From Nisaea sp. (GTDB taxonomy: Bacteria; Pseudomonadota; Alphaproteobacteria; Thalassobaculales; Thalassobaculaceae): a stretch of 50,629 nucleotides of DNA. The stretch covers positions 1-50,629 of the forward strand of contig NZ_JAEPQA010000030.1 in assembly GCF_017640745.1 (NCBI RefSeq), written 5' to 3'. A program made the position numbers and the translations under genes. A model generated the notes under the pieces. That model was not told where the DNA came from. It saw only the letters and a list, made by a program, of their open reading frames with translations, and did not search any database. Positions 28,502 through 37,375 of this stretch are shown here, piece by piece. The number at the start of each line of letters is the position of its first letter. The stretch's first letter is position 1.

Positions 28502-31171
28502 TCAGGGAAGACTGCGCTCCATCTCGGCGACGGTCCGATCAAGCGCCGAGGCGAGGTCGGCGATCGCATCGCCGACCGCGTCCATGTCGCCATTGCGGAT
28601 CAGCCGTTCGATTTCGGCGGCGGCGGCCGAGACCGCCATGGCGCCGAGATTGCCCGAGACACCTTTCAGGTTGTGGAGCAGGGCGCAGGCCTCGTCGAGC
28701 TTGCCGTCGCGGACCAGATCTCCGGTCTGCCGGGCGGCATCCCGGTTCCCGTCTATGAAGCGGTTCAGCAGCGGCGCGATGACCTCCTTCGGAACGCCGA
28801 GACGCCGGACCGTGGCCTCGACATCGTAGATGGAAGGGGCGTCCGCCTCGCTCCCGGTTCCGGCGTCGGGTTCGGCCGGAGGGCCGCTCGGAGCCTCCGG
28901 TGCGCGGCTGGGCGCGGCGGCATCCCGCATCACCGCGCCGATCGCCCGTGCCAGTTCGTCCCGGTCGATCGGCTTGGCGACGCAACCGTCCATGCCGATT
29001 TCGAAATAGGCGTCCCTGTTCTCGCTGACGACGTCGGCGGTGAGGGCGATGATCGGGATCCTGGCGTCGGGTTCCTCCCTGGAGCGGATGGCGCGCGTGG
29101 CATCCATCCCGGACATCACCGGCATTCGGATGTCCATGAGGATAAGGTCGTAGGTGCCGCGCTGCAGGGCGGCAACGGCTTCCTGCCCGTTCTCGACCAT
29201 GTCGGCCGTGTGGCCGAAGCTCTTCAGGATCGATGAAATGATGGTGCGGTTCACCTCGTTGTCCTCGGCGACGAGGATGTGAAGCGGCGTGTTGGGGGGC
29301 GGTGTCGCCGCGGCTCCGGAATCGGCGTGCAGAGGCACTTCGTCAATGGTGGCGGTCTTGAAGGGCAGGGTGAACCAGAAGGTGCTGCCGCTGCCGGCGG
29401 CGCTCTCGACGCCGATTTCCCCACCCATCAGGTCGACCAGCCGCTTGCAGATCGACAGTCCGAGGCCGGTGCCCTGGTAGGTGCGCGAGATCGAGGTGTC
29501 GGCCTGCGTGAAGGCGTCGAACAGGGTGGCGAGAGCCTGTTCCGGAATGCCGATCCCGGTATCGCTGACGGTGAAGCGCAGCCGCGATCCGCTCTCGTCC
29601 AGGCCGCATCTGACGTCGACGCGGCCGGTGTCGGTGAACTTCACCGCGTTGCCGACCAGGTTGACAAGGATCTGGCGCAGCCGCATCGGGTCCGCCTTGA
29701 CATATGGCGGCGTCCCGTCCTGGATCTCGTAGCTGATTTCGAGCCGCCCCTGTTTCTGCGCGGCAGATACTTCCCGGAACAGCCCGGCAACGTCCGAGAC
29801 CACGGTTTCGGTCTCGAACGCGCGCGGCTCGAACTCCATCTTGCCGGCTTCGAGCTTCGAGATGTCCAGCACGTCGTTGATGATGCGGAGCAGCGACTGG
29901 GTGGCGGTCTTGATCTGCCGGACCTTGTCGGCGCTGGCCTCGGGGAGGTTGTCGTCCAGCAGCATGTCGGCGAAGCCCATCACGCCGGTCATGGGCGTGC
30001 GGATCTCGTGGCTCATGCTGGCGAGAAATTCGCCCTTGGCCTTTTCCGCGGATTCCGCCTGGACCCTGAGCTCGGCCTCCGTTTCTGCAAGTTCGACCAG
30101 TTCCGTCGCCTGCCGTTCGATACGGGCGTTTGCTTTCTGGGTCTGGTCGAGCTGCGCCTCGAGTTCGCGCCGGCTGCGTTCCAGCAGAAGCTCTGTCGCC
30201 TTGCGCCGGGTGATGTCGCTCTCGATGGCGATGAAGCGGAGCGGTTCGCCCTCCTCTTCGACCGGCTGGCAGAGGATGGAGACCCAGTACGGCGTGCCGT
30301 CCTTGCTGTAGTTGATGATCTCGACCTCGAAGCCCCGGCGCGCGGCGAGACGTCCGCGCATGTGCGCGACGGTTTCGGGATCGGTGTCCTTGCCCTGCAG
30401 GAAGTTCCCGGGTTTGCGGCCGAGGATCTCGCCCAGCTCGTAGCCGGTGACGTCCGTGAAGGCCTCGTTCACCCATTCGACGGCGCCGTTTGCATCGGTG
30501 ATCACCACCGCGTTCGTCGTCCTGCGGGCGACCAGCGAGAGCATGGCGTCCTGCTTCTGCTGCTCGGCGAGGGCGCGGCGAAGCTGGGCGAACTGGTTCG
30601 CATAGTCCACCGAGAGACCGACGATCAGCGTGCTGGCGATGTTCTGTAGCAGCAGCACGATGCCGACCTTGTCGAGGATGGCGAGTCCGGTCGGCACGTC
30701 GACGCTGACGAAGAACGCGGGCAGGACGGCCAGTGTCCCGATACAGGCGAGGAGCGCGAGTGTCAGCGGGGTGAGGCGGAAGCCGTAGCGGCTGATCAGC
30801 AGGCCGGACGCGATCCCGAACAGGCCGTAGAGGGCGAAACCGACCGCTCCGCCCAGCGCGACGGGGCCGCCGACCAGATAGTAGCGTCCGGCGGCGCCGA
30901 TGGCGGCCGCGACGATGCCGCCGACCGGTCCGGCAAAGACGCCGGCGAGAATCGCCGGACCGCTGCGCGGGTCGAAGGTCCCGCCGTGCGGCAGGGTGAT
31001 CGGGCTCAACATCACGACGACGATGATCAGGCCGAACAGCAGACCCGAGATCAGGTCCCGCTGGATCCGCCCGATGCGCTCGAACGCGACCGTCTGCACA
31101 TAGGCAACTCCGGCCGCGAGCATCATCAGGATGCCGAGATTCTTGAAGATATCCGGCAGCCAGCCGACCAT
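28502..31171 (-). CDS. Hybrid sensor histidine kinase with 5TMR-LYT-like, PAS, receiver and Hpt domains
   Basis: 889-residue membrane sensor. Residues 1-190 carry several helices resembling the 5TM-LYT receptor type (FDPRSGPAILAGVFAGPVGG, IGAAGRYYLVGG). A PAS domain (about 210-325) follows, then a coiled coil, the HisKA domain with His388 in SMSHEIRTP, the HATPase domain (500-605), a receiver with Asp680 in LILMDIRMP, and a C-terminal Hpt domain with His833 in LLHNLKGVSG. The PAS has FLQG wording but no LOV flavin cysteine. All phosphorelay residues are present. No response regulator is adjacent, so the output protein is unknown. Confidence 0.92.
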   Translation of the reverse strand: MVGWLPDIFKNLGILMMLAAGVAYVQTVAFERIGRIQRDLISGLLFGLIIVVVMLSPITLPHGGTFDPRSGPAILAGVFAGPVGGIVAAAIGAAGRYYLVGGPVALGGAVGFALYGLFGIASGLLISRYGFRLTPLTLALLACIGTLAVLPAFFVSVDVPTGLAILDKVGIVLLLQNIASTLIVGLSVDYANQFAQLRRALAEQQKQDAMLSLVARRTTNAVVITDANGAVEWVNEAFTDVTGYELGEILGRKPGNFLQGKDTDPETVAHMRGRLAARRGFEVEIINYSKDGTPYWVSILCQPVEEEGEPLRFIAIESDITRRKATELLLERSRRELEAQLDQTQKANARIERQATELVELAETEAELRVQAESAEKAKGEFLASMSHEIRTPMTGVMGFADMLLDDNLPEASADKVRQIKTATQSLLRIINDVLDISKLEAGKMEFEPRAFETETVVSDVAGLFREVSAAQKQGRLEISYEIQDGTPPYVKADPMRLRQILVNLVGNAVKFTDTGRVDVRCGLDESGSRLRFTVSDTGIGIPEQALATLFDAFTQADTSISRTYQGTGLGLSICKRLVDLMGGEIGVESAAGSGSTFWFTLPFKTATIDEVPLHADSGAAATPPPNTPLHILVAEDNEVNRTIISSILKSFGHTADMVENGQEAVAALQRGTYDLILMDIRMPVMSGMDATRAIRSREEPDARIPIIALTADVVSENRDAYFEIGMDGCVAKPIDRDELARAIGAVMRDAAAPSRAPEAPSGPPAEPDAGTGSEADAPSIYDVEATVRRLGVPKEVIAPLLNRFIDGNRDAARQTGDLVRDGKLDEACALLHNLKGVSGNLGAMAVSAAAAEIERLIRNGDMDAVGDAIADLASALDRTVAEMERSLP

Positions 31172-31396
31172 GTCTTTTCCCGATTATCTCGCGGCGTTTC
31201 CGCCGCTTCGCCCACGCCGGAGAGAATAACCGTTCAACCCTTATCCAATGGTAAATTCACGCGTGAGCGGCTCTGGCAAACCCGTGCGGTTATGCCAATA
31301 TCATCGCCGTCTGCCGCCTCTGGCGGGCAGGTGATGGGTGCAGCCGCCGTCAGGCCGTTCCGGCATCGGGCCGCTGCAGTTTTGGAGACAAGGATC

Positions 31397-31528
31397 ATGG
31401 GCAAGGGCAACAACTGGCGCAGCAACAAGGAGGCCAAGAAGCCGAAGAAGGAGAAGGTGAAGGTCCTCGCGACCCATTTCTCCGGCGCGCCGAAGCCGCT
31501 CGCGTCCGCCGCGAAAAAGGACAAGTGA
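31397..31528 (+). CDS. Small lysine-rich protein
   Basis: 43 residues, very basic (MGKGNNWRSNKEAKKPKKEKVKV, then a LATHFSGAPK segment). Similar short lysine-rich proteins are seen in many alphaproteobacteria, but the function is unknown. Support comes from the GGAGAC site before the ATG and an intrinsic terminator 33 bases after the stop. Longer frames upstream in phase are not coding. Confidence 0.7.
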   Translation: MGKGNNWRSNKEAKKPKKEKVKVLATHFSGAPKPLASAAKKDK

Positions 31529-31561
31529 CCGGGGGGCGGGATTTCGCCCGTCGGATACAAG

Positions 31562-31588
31562 AACGCCCGGCCCCGGCCGGGCGTTTCT
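31562..31588 (+). terminator. Intrinsic terminator after the small lysine-rich gene
   Basis: Stem AACGCCCGGC / GCCGGGCGTT with a four-base CCCG loop, then TTT. The stem is the same as in the acnA terminator. Confidence 0.9.
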
Positions 31589-31626
31589 CGTTGGGGGATG
31601 CCGCTCCGTTCTCGCAAAGCTCTGGA

Positions 31627-31709
31627 CGTCATCCCGGCCGCAGAGCCGGGACCTTGTCGAACGTCGGGCCGGGTCCTTCGAAAGGTCCCGGATCAGGTCC
31701 GGGATGACG
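31627..31709. repeat. Palindromic repeat, type B
   Basis: Begins CGTCATCCCGG and ends CCGGGATGACG in inverted order, with an internal CGGGACCTT...TCGA segment. Same family as the copies at 37151, 38183, 45351 and 49672, though the interior is diverged. Confidence 0.75.
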
Positions 31710-31797
31710 AAGAGGGGGAGAGCCGGGACCTTGTCGGACGTCGGGCCGGGTCCTTCGGAAGGTCCCGGATCAGGTCCGGGATGACGGTGCAGGGGAG
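31644..31797. repeat. 77-bp tandem duplication inside the repeat cluster
   Basis: 31644-31720 and 31721-31797 are nearly identical direct copies, each beginning AGCCGGGACCTTGTCG and containing a CGGATCAGGTCCGGGATGACG end. A handful of substitutions separate them. It extends the type B repeat by a second half-copy. Confidence 0.85.
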
Positions 31798-31815
31798 AGC
31801 CGGGAAAAAAAAGGT

Positions 31816-31898
31816 CGTCACCCCGGCGGAGGCCGGGGCCCAGGGGATCGGGGGCGCCGCTCTATGCTCCCTGGGTCCCGGCCTGCGCCGGGATGACG
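31816..31898. repeat. Palindromic repeat, type A
   Basis: 83 bases from CGTCACCCCGGCGGAGGCC to GCGCCGGGATGACG, with the CCTGGGTCCCGGCC core of type A. It lies 19 bases downstream of the adenine deaminase stop. Together with 31627-31797 it fills the 389-base gap after the small lysine-rich gene. Confidence 0.8.
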
Positions 31899-31917
31899 AT
31901 GGGGGAGGGCGAAAACC

Positions 31918-33714
31918 CTACCCCTCGATCAGCTCCGTCAGCTCGAATTTCGTCACGTCCACCAGCCCGAGATCGCTGATCCGGAGCTCCGGGATCACCG
32001 GAAGCGCGAGCAGGGAGTGCTGCATGTAGGCGTTGTTGAGCCGGCAGCCGCATTGCTCCATCGCCTCGACCATGCGCTGCGCCTTGGCCGCGACCTCGGC
32101 CGCCGGGCGGTCCGACATCAGGCCTGCGATCGGCAGCTCGACCAGCGCGATCTCTTCGCCGTCCTTCCAGACCGTGACCCCGCCGCCGACCTCGCCGAGC
32201 CGCATCGCCGCCTTCGCCATCAGCGCGCGGTCGGTGCCGACGACGATCATGTGGTGGCTGTCATGGGCGACGGTGGAGGCCATCGCCATGCTGCCCTCGT
32301 AGCCGAAACCGGAGACGAAGCCGTTCACCACCCCGCCGGTCGCCCGGTGGCGCTCGACCAGCGCGATCTGGCAGACGTCCTGCGCAATGTCGCCCTCGAC
32401 AACCCCGTCCACCACCGGCAGCTCGGCCTTGAGCGCCTTCGTCGGCGCCTGGTTCTCGACCACGCCGATCACCTTCGCCGTCACCGCGTTCGCGCCCGCG
32501 GGCGCCGGGATCTCGAAATCGCCCGCCCGGAGCTCCTTGCCGAGATGCACCGTCCGCCGCACCTCCTCCGGCCAGTCGTAATGCGGGCACTCCACCGTGA
32601 TCTTGCCCTCCTTCGCCACCGTCACCCCGCGCGCGAAGACCTCCTCGATCGGCAGCTCGCGGAGATCCGAGGTCAGGATCATGTCCGCCCGGCGGCCGGG
32701 AGCGATCGCGCCGAGCTCGCGCTCGAGGCCGAAATGGGTCGCGGTGTTGATCGTCGCCATCTGCAGCGCGACCAGCGGGTCGCAGCCGCAGGAGATCGCG
32801 TGGCGCACCACCCGGTTCATGTGCCCCTCATGCACCAGCGTGCCGGAATGGCTGTCGTCGGTGCAGAGGATGAAATTGCGCGGATCGAGGCCCTTTTCGG
32901 TGACCGCCGTGATCTGGCTCTCGACATCGTACCAGGCGGAGCCGAGCCGCATCATCGAGCGCATGCCGTTGCGCACCCGCGCGATGGCGTCCGCCTCCGC
33001 CGTGCCCTCGTGATCGTCCGCGGCGCCGCCCGCGGCATAGGCACTGAAGGCAGCGCCCCGGTCGGGCGAGGCGTAATGCCCGCCGACGGTCTTGCCGGCA
33101 TTCATTGTCGCCGCCATCTCCGCCAGCATCTGGGGATCGCCATTGATCACGCCCGGAAAGTTCATCATCTCGCCGAGCCCGATGATCCCGGGCCAGTGCA
33201 TCGCCTCCGCCACGTCCTCGGCGCCGATCTCGAAGCCGGTGGTCTCCAGCCCGGGGGCGGAGGGGGCGCAGGAGGGCATCTGGGTGAAGATGTTGACCGG
33301 CTGCAGCAGCGCCTCGTCATGCATCATGCGCACGCCCCGGAGCCCGAGCACGTTGGCGATCTCGTGCGGGTCGGTGAACATGGTGGTGGTGCCATGCGGG
33401 ATCACCGCGGCGGCGAACTCCGCCGGCGTCAGCATGCCGGACTCGATATGCATGTGCCCGTCGCAGAGCCCCGGGATGAGGTAGCGCCCGCCGCCGTCGA
33501 CCACGCGGGTCTCGGGCCCGATGCAGTGCGCCGCATCGGGGCCGGTATAGGCGAAGCGCCCCTCGGCGACCGCGACCTCCCAGTCCAGCACCTCGCGGCT
33601 GTGCACGTTGACGAGGCGGACATTGCGGATGACGAGATCCGCGGGGGCGCGCCCGCCCGCAACGGCGACGAGACGCGGGGCGGCTTCGGGCCAGGATCTG
33701 AGGGGGAGGGGCAT
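31918..33714 (-). CDS. ade: Adenine deaminase
   Basis: 598-residue amidohydrolase-1 enzyme converting adenine to hypoxanthine, for purine salvage. Metal-binding motif DGHMHIES, family block FTDPHEIANVLG, GLGEMMNFPGVI, CTDDSHSG and the C-terminal GGGVTVWKDGEEIALVELPIAGL are all present. Length fits. Codon use is very GC-rich. Single gene; the promoter lies in the 265-base gap to the AT-rich nuclease gene. Confidence 0.95.
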   Translation of the reverse strand: MPLPLRSWPEAAPRLVAVAGGRAPADLVIRNVRLVNVHSREVLDWEVAVAEGRFAYTGPDAAHCIGPETRVVDGGGRYLIPGLCDGHMHIESGMLTPAEFAAAVIPHGTTTMFTDPHEIANVLGLRGVRMMHDEALLQPVNIFTQMPSCAPSAPGLETTGFEIGAEDVAEAMHWPGIIGLGEMMNFPGVINGDPQMLAEMAATMNAGKTVGGHYASPDRGAAFSAYAAGGAADDHEGTAEADAIARVRNGMRSMMRLGSAWYDVESQITAVTEKGLDPRNFILCTDDSHSGTLVHEGHMNRVVRHAISCGCDPLVALQMATINTATHFGLERELGAIAPGRRADMILTSDLRELPIEEVFARGVTVAKEGKITVECPHYDWPEEVRRTVHLGKELRAGDFEIPAPAGANAVTAKVIGVVENQAPTKALKAELPVVDGVVEGDIAQDVCQIALVERHRATGGVVNGFVSGFGYEGSMAMASTVAHDSHHMIVVGTDRALMAKAAMRLGEVGGGVTVWKDGEEIALVELPIAGLMSDRPAAEVAAKAQRMVEAMEQCGCRLNNAYMQHSLLALPVIPELRISDLGLVDVTKFELTELIEG

Positions 33715-33979
33715 GGGCGGTTCCGGATACGGGATCTAGTTGCACTAGGCCGAAGATAGCAGCGTTCTAATCGTTCGGACTAACGGTTGTCTCATAGACC
33801 TGAGACGAAAGCCGATAGCGCTCTGAGGCAAGATACAGATACTAGGATAGAGATGTTTGGCCTCACTTTTAGCGCAAGAGCGCGTTCGCCGAGGGAAAGC
33901 TCAGTTTGTTTGCGTGTTTCTGCGGTTCTCGATATACAGGTAATTTATCATAAAACTTCACCAATTAATGTGGATCTGA
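33715..33979. other. Compositional boundary before the AT-rich nuclease gene
   Basis: No gene supported. Composition falls from very GC-rich at the adenine deaminase start to AT-rich (TTATCATAAAACTTCACC) just before 33980. It holds the divergent promoters. No direct repeats or integrase remnants that would mark an insertion end were seen. Confidence 0.4.
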
Positions 33980-35764
33980 ATGTCTCACCGATTTACGAAA
34001 TTGGAACTTACGCGATTCAAGGCGTTTGAAAAGTTCACTCTACATCTGAAACATTTCAATCTCTTGGTGGGGCCAAATAATGCTGGAAAGTCGACAGTTT
34101 TAGCCGCGTTTAGGATGCTATCTGCAGCGTTGCGACGTGCGACATCGCGCCGTGCCAAGCAGGTACAAGGACCGAACGGAGTGGTCTTGGGGCATGAAGT
34201 CGACTTAAGTGCGATCTCGGTGTCAGAAGAGAATATATTTTTCAATTATCGCGATGAAGGCGGTGCTAGCGTGGTTTTCACGCTGAATAATAAGAATACA
34301 CTAACGTTATATTTTCCTTACCAAGGTGTTTGTTATTTATTGCCAGACGCTCAAGGTAGAGATTGTTGGTCTCCTAAGACATTTAAGAGAGAGTTTGATT
34401 GCGCCATTAAATTTGTTCCTATTCTGGGGCCAGTGGAGCATGGCGAGAGATTGTACGAGAAAGAAGCGGCGCAAAGGGCCCTTTTTACTTACGGCGCAGC
34501 TCGGAACTTCAGAAATATTTGGTATCATTTCCGAGAGAATTTCGACGACTTTCAAGCAATGATTCGGCAGACATGGCCTGGAATGGACATAAATGAGCCT
34601 GAAGTAGATTTTAGCGATACCGAACGTCATATTCATATGTTTTGCCCGGAGAAGCGAATTCTTCGTGAAATAGCATGGTCAGGGTTTGGATTCCAAGTGT
34701 GGTGTCAAATGTTGACTCATATTGTTCAATCTAAAGATTGTTCAATATTCTTAATTGATGAGCCTGATATATATTTGCATTCTGAGTTGCAGAGGCAATT
34801 GCTCACCATTCTTCGTGATCTTGGTCCGGATATTTTGATAGCGACGCATTCAACTGAAATGATTACGGAGGCAGAAACTAATGATATTGTTATGATAAAT
34901 AAAATAAACAGAAATGCGAGAAGGGTAAGGGATCCCTCCCAGTTGGCTCATGTTTTTAGCGCACTTGGATCAAATTTGAACCCAATTTTGACGCAACTAG
35001 CTAAAACAAAACGTGTTGTTTTTGTTGAAGGTAAAGATTTTCAGATTATTTCAAGGTTCGCGCGAAAATTGAATAAAGAAAGAATAGGTAATAGGCAAGA
35101 TTTTGCTGTTGTTCCATTAGATGGGTTTAATCCGGAAAGGATGAGATCTTTAAAGGATGGAATGGAAGAAACACTCGGTACAAAAATTCGAGCTGCGGCG
35201 ATATTGGACAGAGATTACAGATGTGATGAAGAATGCAATTACTATATGGAGAAATGTGGTAATTTTTGTGATTTAGTCGTTGTGCACAAACGGAAGGAGA
35301 TAGAAAATTATCTTTTGCATCCGCCATCTATAGATGGCGCGATTTCTAGAGAGATAATTAGGTCTGCTGCAAGAGGTGGAAAAAAAGCGAAAAATGCTTT
35401 TGGATCTTTGGATGTTTTAGAGGCGTTCTACAAAATAAAGAAGCCAGATGTTTCTGCTCAGTTGATATCAAAAAAAGTTGAATTTGAGAGATCGCGTGTA
35501 TCATCAAAAGATATTTCGACAATAAGCAGGGAGGTTATTGAGGAATTCGAAGGTACATGGTCCAGCTTTGATGGAAGAACTAAGTGTGTTCCCGGCAAAG
35601 AAGCGTTGAGTCAATTAAATGCTGAGCTGCAGCGTGAGATGGGTGTGAGCGTCACTCACACGTCAATAATTAATGCAATGAGCGTTGCGGATATCCCAGA
35701 GGATATTTCAAAGCTAATTCGTGACCTAGACAGTTTTACAAGAATGCAGATTGGTGAAGGTTAA
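33980..35764 (+). CDS. OLD-type ATPase with TOPRIM nuclease domain
   Basis: 594 residues. The N-terminal SMC-like ATPase has Walker A GPNNAGKST (31-39), a signature-like SGFGFQVW (234-241), Walker B IFLIDEPD (256-263) and H-loop His290 in IATHSTEM. The C-terminal TOPRIM region has Glu350 in VVFVEGKD, Asp410/Asp412 in ILDRD and HKRKEIENYLLHP (436-448). OLD-family proteins are DNA nucleases, several acting in phage defence. The gene is far more AT-rich than its surroundings (hand counts of two 60-base lines: 40% and 32% GC, versus 62% in the next gene), with many ATA, AAA and TTT codons. This points to horizontal transfer. No partner helicase or toxin gene is adjacent. Confidence 0.87.
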   Translation: MSHRFTKLELTRFKAFEKFTLHLKHFNLLVGPNNAGKSTVLAAFRMLSAALRRATSRRAKQVQGPNGVVLGHEVDLSAISVSEENIFFNYRDEGGASVVFTLNNKNTLTLYFPYQGVCYLLPDAQGRDCWSPKTFKREFDCAIKFVPILGPVEHGERLYEKEAAQRALFTYGAARNFRNIWYHFRENFDDFQAMIRQTWPGMDINEPEVDFSDTERHIHMFCPEKRILREIAWSGFGFQVWCQMLTHIVQSKDCSIFLIDEPDIYLHSELQRQLLTILRDLGPDILIATHSTEMITEAETNDIVMINKINRNARRVRDPSQLAHVFSALGSNLNPILTQLAKTKRVVFVEGKDFQIISRFARKLNKERIGNRQDFAVVPLDGFNPERMRSLKDGMEETLGTKIRAAAILDRDYRCDEECNYYMEKCGNFCDLVVVHKRKEIENYLLHPPSIDGAISREIIRSAARGGKKAKNAFGSLDVLEAFYKIKKPDVSAQLISKKVEFERSRVSSKDISTISREVIEEFEGTWSSFDGRTKCVPGKEALSQLNAELQREMGVSVTHTSIINAMSVADIPEDISKLIRDLDSFTRMQIGEG

Positions 35765-35891
35765 AAAATTTGGGGCGTACGTAAAAGCGTAGCGGAGACG
35801 GGATACCTTTCATAGCTAACGCTGACCTCTTCCCCACCCCATCACCCCCTGCTACCCTCCCATTGTATACAAAAAACTCGGGAGGCTCCCC

Positions 35892-37004
35892 ATGGCCAAG
35901 CTCGGCCTGTTCATGATGCCGCTGCATCCGCCGGCGCGCGAGTTCCACACCGTGCTGCAGGAGAACCGGGAGCTGGTGAAGCTCGCGGACCGGCTGGGAT
36001 ACGCCGAGGCCTGGATGGGGGAGCATTACACCTCGACCGCCGAGCCGGTGACCTCGCCGCTGCTGTTCAACGCCTCGCTGATCGCCGAGACCGAGAACAT
36101 AATCTTCGGCTCCGGCGTGATCTCGCTGCCGCAGCAGCATCCCGTGGTGGTGGCGGGGCATGCGGCGCTGTTCGACCATCTCGCCCGCGGGCGCTTCATC
36201 TTCGGGATCGGCTCGGGAGGGCTCTCGAGCGACTGGGAGATCTTCGGCAATCTCGACCACAAGGCCCGCGCCATGGCGATGGTCGAGTCCATCGACCTGA
36301 TCCAGAAGGTCTGGTCGGAGGACCCGCCCTGGTCCCACGAGGGGGAGCATTTCACTGCGACGATCTCCGACCGGGTGCTGCCGGACTACGGCATCGGCCG
36401 CTTCATCCGGCCCTACCAGCAGCCGCACCCGCCGATCGCCGTCTCGGTGCGCGGCGCCAATTCCATGACCGCGCATTTCGCCGGCCAGCGCGGCTGGTGC
36501 CTGCTCTCGGGCAATTTCGTGCCGGCCTCCGACATCGCGACCCACTGGCCGACCTATGCGGGCGGCGCGGAGAAGGCGGGGCGACGCGCGGACCCGAGCG
36601 TCTGGCGCGTCGGCCGCTCCGTGCTGATCACGGAGACGGACGGGGAGGCGGAGGAGATCCTGAAGGATCCGGACGGGGTGTTCGCCTGGTACTTCCGCTA
36701 TCTCGGCGCGCAGGGGCAGCTCGCGGCGGGGGCGAAGCCGGAGGAGATCGACTGGGACGCGGTGCAGGCGGACGCGATGGGGAAGGTGCGCGATTTCGTC
36801 ATCGCGGGCTCGGCCGGGACCGTGCTCGACAAGCTCGTCGCCTTCCGCGACGAGATCGGCGATTTCGGCACCCTGATGCTGACCGCGCACGACATGGAGG
36901 GGACCAAGGAGATGTGGCACCGCTCCTTCACCCGGATGGCGGAAGAGGTCTGGCCGAAGCTGAAGGGGTATATGGAGAGCCGGAGGGCGGAAGCGGCGGA
37001 GTAG
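35892..37004 (+). CDS. LLM class flavin-dependent oxidoreductase
   Basis: 370-residue bacterial-luciferase-like monooxygenase, expected to use reduced FMN from a partner reductase. Family landmarks: EAWMGEHYTSTAEPVTSPL, SGVISLPQQHPVVVAGHAALFDHL, GRFIFGIGSGGLSSDWEIFG and a later RGANSMTAHFAG. GGGAGG precedes the ATG. Codon use returns to the GC-rich norm, so the AT-rich island ends before this gene. Substrate unknown; no reductase gene is near. Confidence 0.92.
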   Translation: MAKLGLFMMPLHPPAREFHTVLQENRELVKLADRLGYAEAWMGEHYTSTAEPVTSPLLFNASLIAETENIIFGSGVISLPQQHPVVVAGHAALFDHLARGRFIFGIGSGGLSSDWEIFGNLDHKARAMAMVESIDLIQKVWSEDPPWSHEGEHFTATISDRVLPDYGIGRFIRPYQQPHPPIAVSVRGANSMTAHFAGQRGWCLLSGNFVPASDIATHWPTYAGGAEKAGRRADPSVWRVGRSVLITETDGEAEEILKDPDGVFAWYFRYLGAQGQLAAGAKPEEIDWDAVQADAMGKVRDFVIAGSAGTVLDKLVAFRDEIGDFGTLMLTAHDMEGTKEMWHRSFTRMAEEVWPKLKGYMESRRAEAAE

Positions 37005-37035
37005 GGGGCGCTCCCTTTCGGAACACACATCAGGT

Positions 37036-37117
37036 CGTCATCCCGGCGCAGGCCGGGACCCAGAGAACATAGAGCGGTGACCTCGATCCCTGGGCCCCGG
37101 CCTCCGCCGGGGTGACG
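37036..37117. repeat. Palindromic repeat, type A
   Basis: CGTCATCCCGGCGCAGGCCG at the left, CCGCCGGGGTGACG at the right, with CCCAGAGAACATAGAGCGG and CCCTGGGCCCCGG inside. Nearly identical to 38066-38147. With the next repeat and the leader at 37247 it accounts for the 371-base gap before the GST gene. Confidence 0.85.
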
Positions 37118-37150
37118 AATGAAATTCAAGGGCACGGCTCTTCCTCTCAT

Positions 37151-37233
37151 CGTCATCCCGGACCTGATCCGGGACCTTTCTCAGAACAGAGCTCGATGTT
37201 CGACAAGGTCCCGGCTCTGCGGCCGGGATGACG
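37151..37233. repeat. Palindromic repeat, type B
   Basis: 83 bases from CGTCATCCCGGACCTGATCC to GGCCGGGATGACG, with the internal TTCGACAAGGTCCCGGCTC that defines type B. Both arms fold into short hairpins. Confidence 0.85.
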
Positions 37234-37246
37234 GCCGCTGAGAGCG

Positions 37247-37339
37247 CGCGCTATCATGGACATCGTCCCGGCGCTCTGCCGGGGCCCCGGCATCAAGGCG
37301 TAGAGTTGGAGAACGGCACTGAACGCGAGCGCGTCCCCC
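37247..37339 (+). promoter_or_regulatory. Duplicated leader, copy 1 (before GST)
   Basis: 93 bases aligning with 38373-38464. Shared blocks are CGCGCTATCATGGACA, TGCCGGGG, GGAGAACGGCACTGA and GCGTCCCC, in the same order and spacing. TATCAT could be a -10 box. Its position between a type B repeat and the next gene start is the same in both copies. Confidence 0.55.
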
Positions 37340-37375
37340 GAGAGGGCATCCGGCGGCGAAACGGGAGGACTCCCC

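Noticed and set aside
28502-31171. LOV photosensor in the hybrid kinase, suggested by the FLQG motif
   Set aside because: The flavin-adduct cysteine (NCRFLQ context) is missing; the wording is that of ordinary PAS domains.
31627-31898. Possible CRISPR array in the repeat-rich gap
   Set aside because: There are only a few imperfect, palindromic units, with no regular unique spacers and no cas genes in the window.
32017-33759. 580-residue open frame opposite adenine deaminase
   Set aside because: Antisense shadow with Arg/His/Asp-rich composition; the other strand encodes a full adenine deaminase.
33787-34029. 80-codon frame overlapping the start of the OLD-type gene
   Set aside because: Overlaps the real start in another frame, lies at a compositional boundary, and shows no domain.
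33715-35891. Full mobile element around the AT-rich nuclease gene
   Set aside because: No integrase, transposase, tRNA target or flanking direct repeats were found, so only the gene itself is called as probably transferred.
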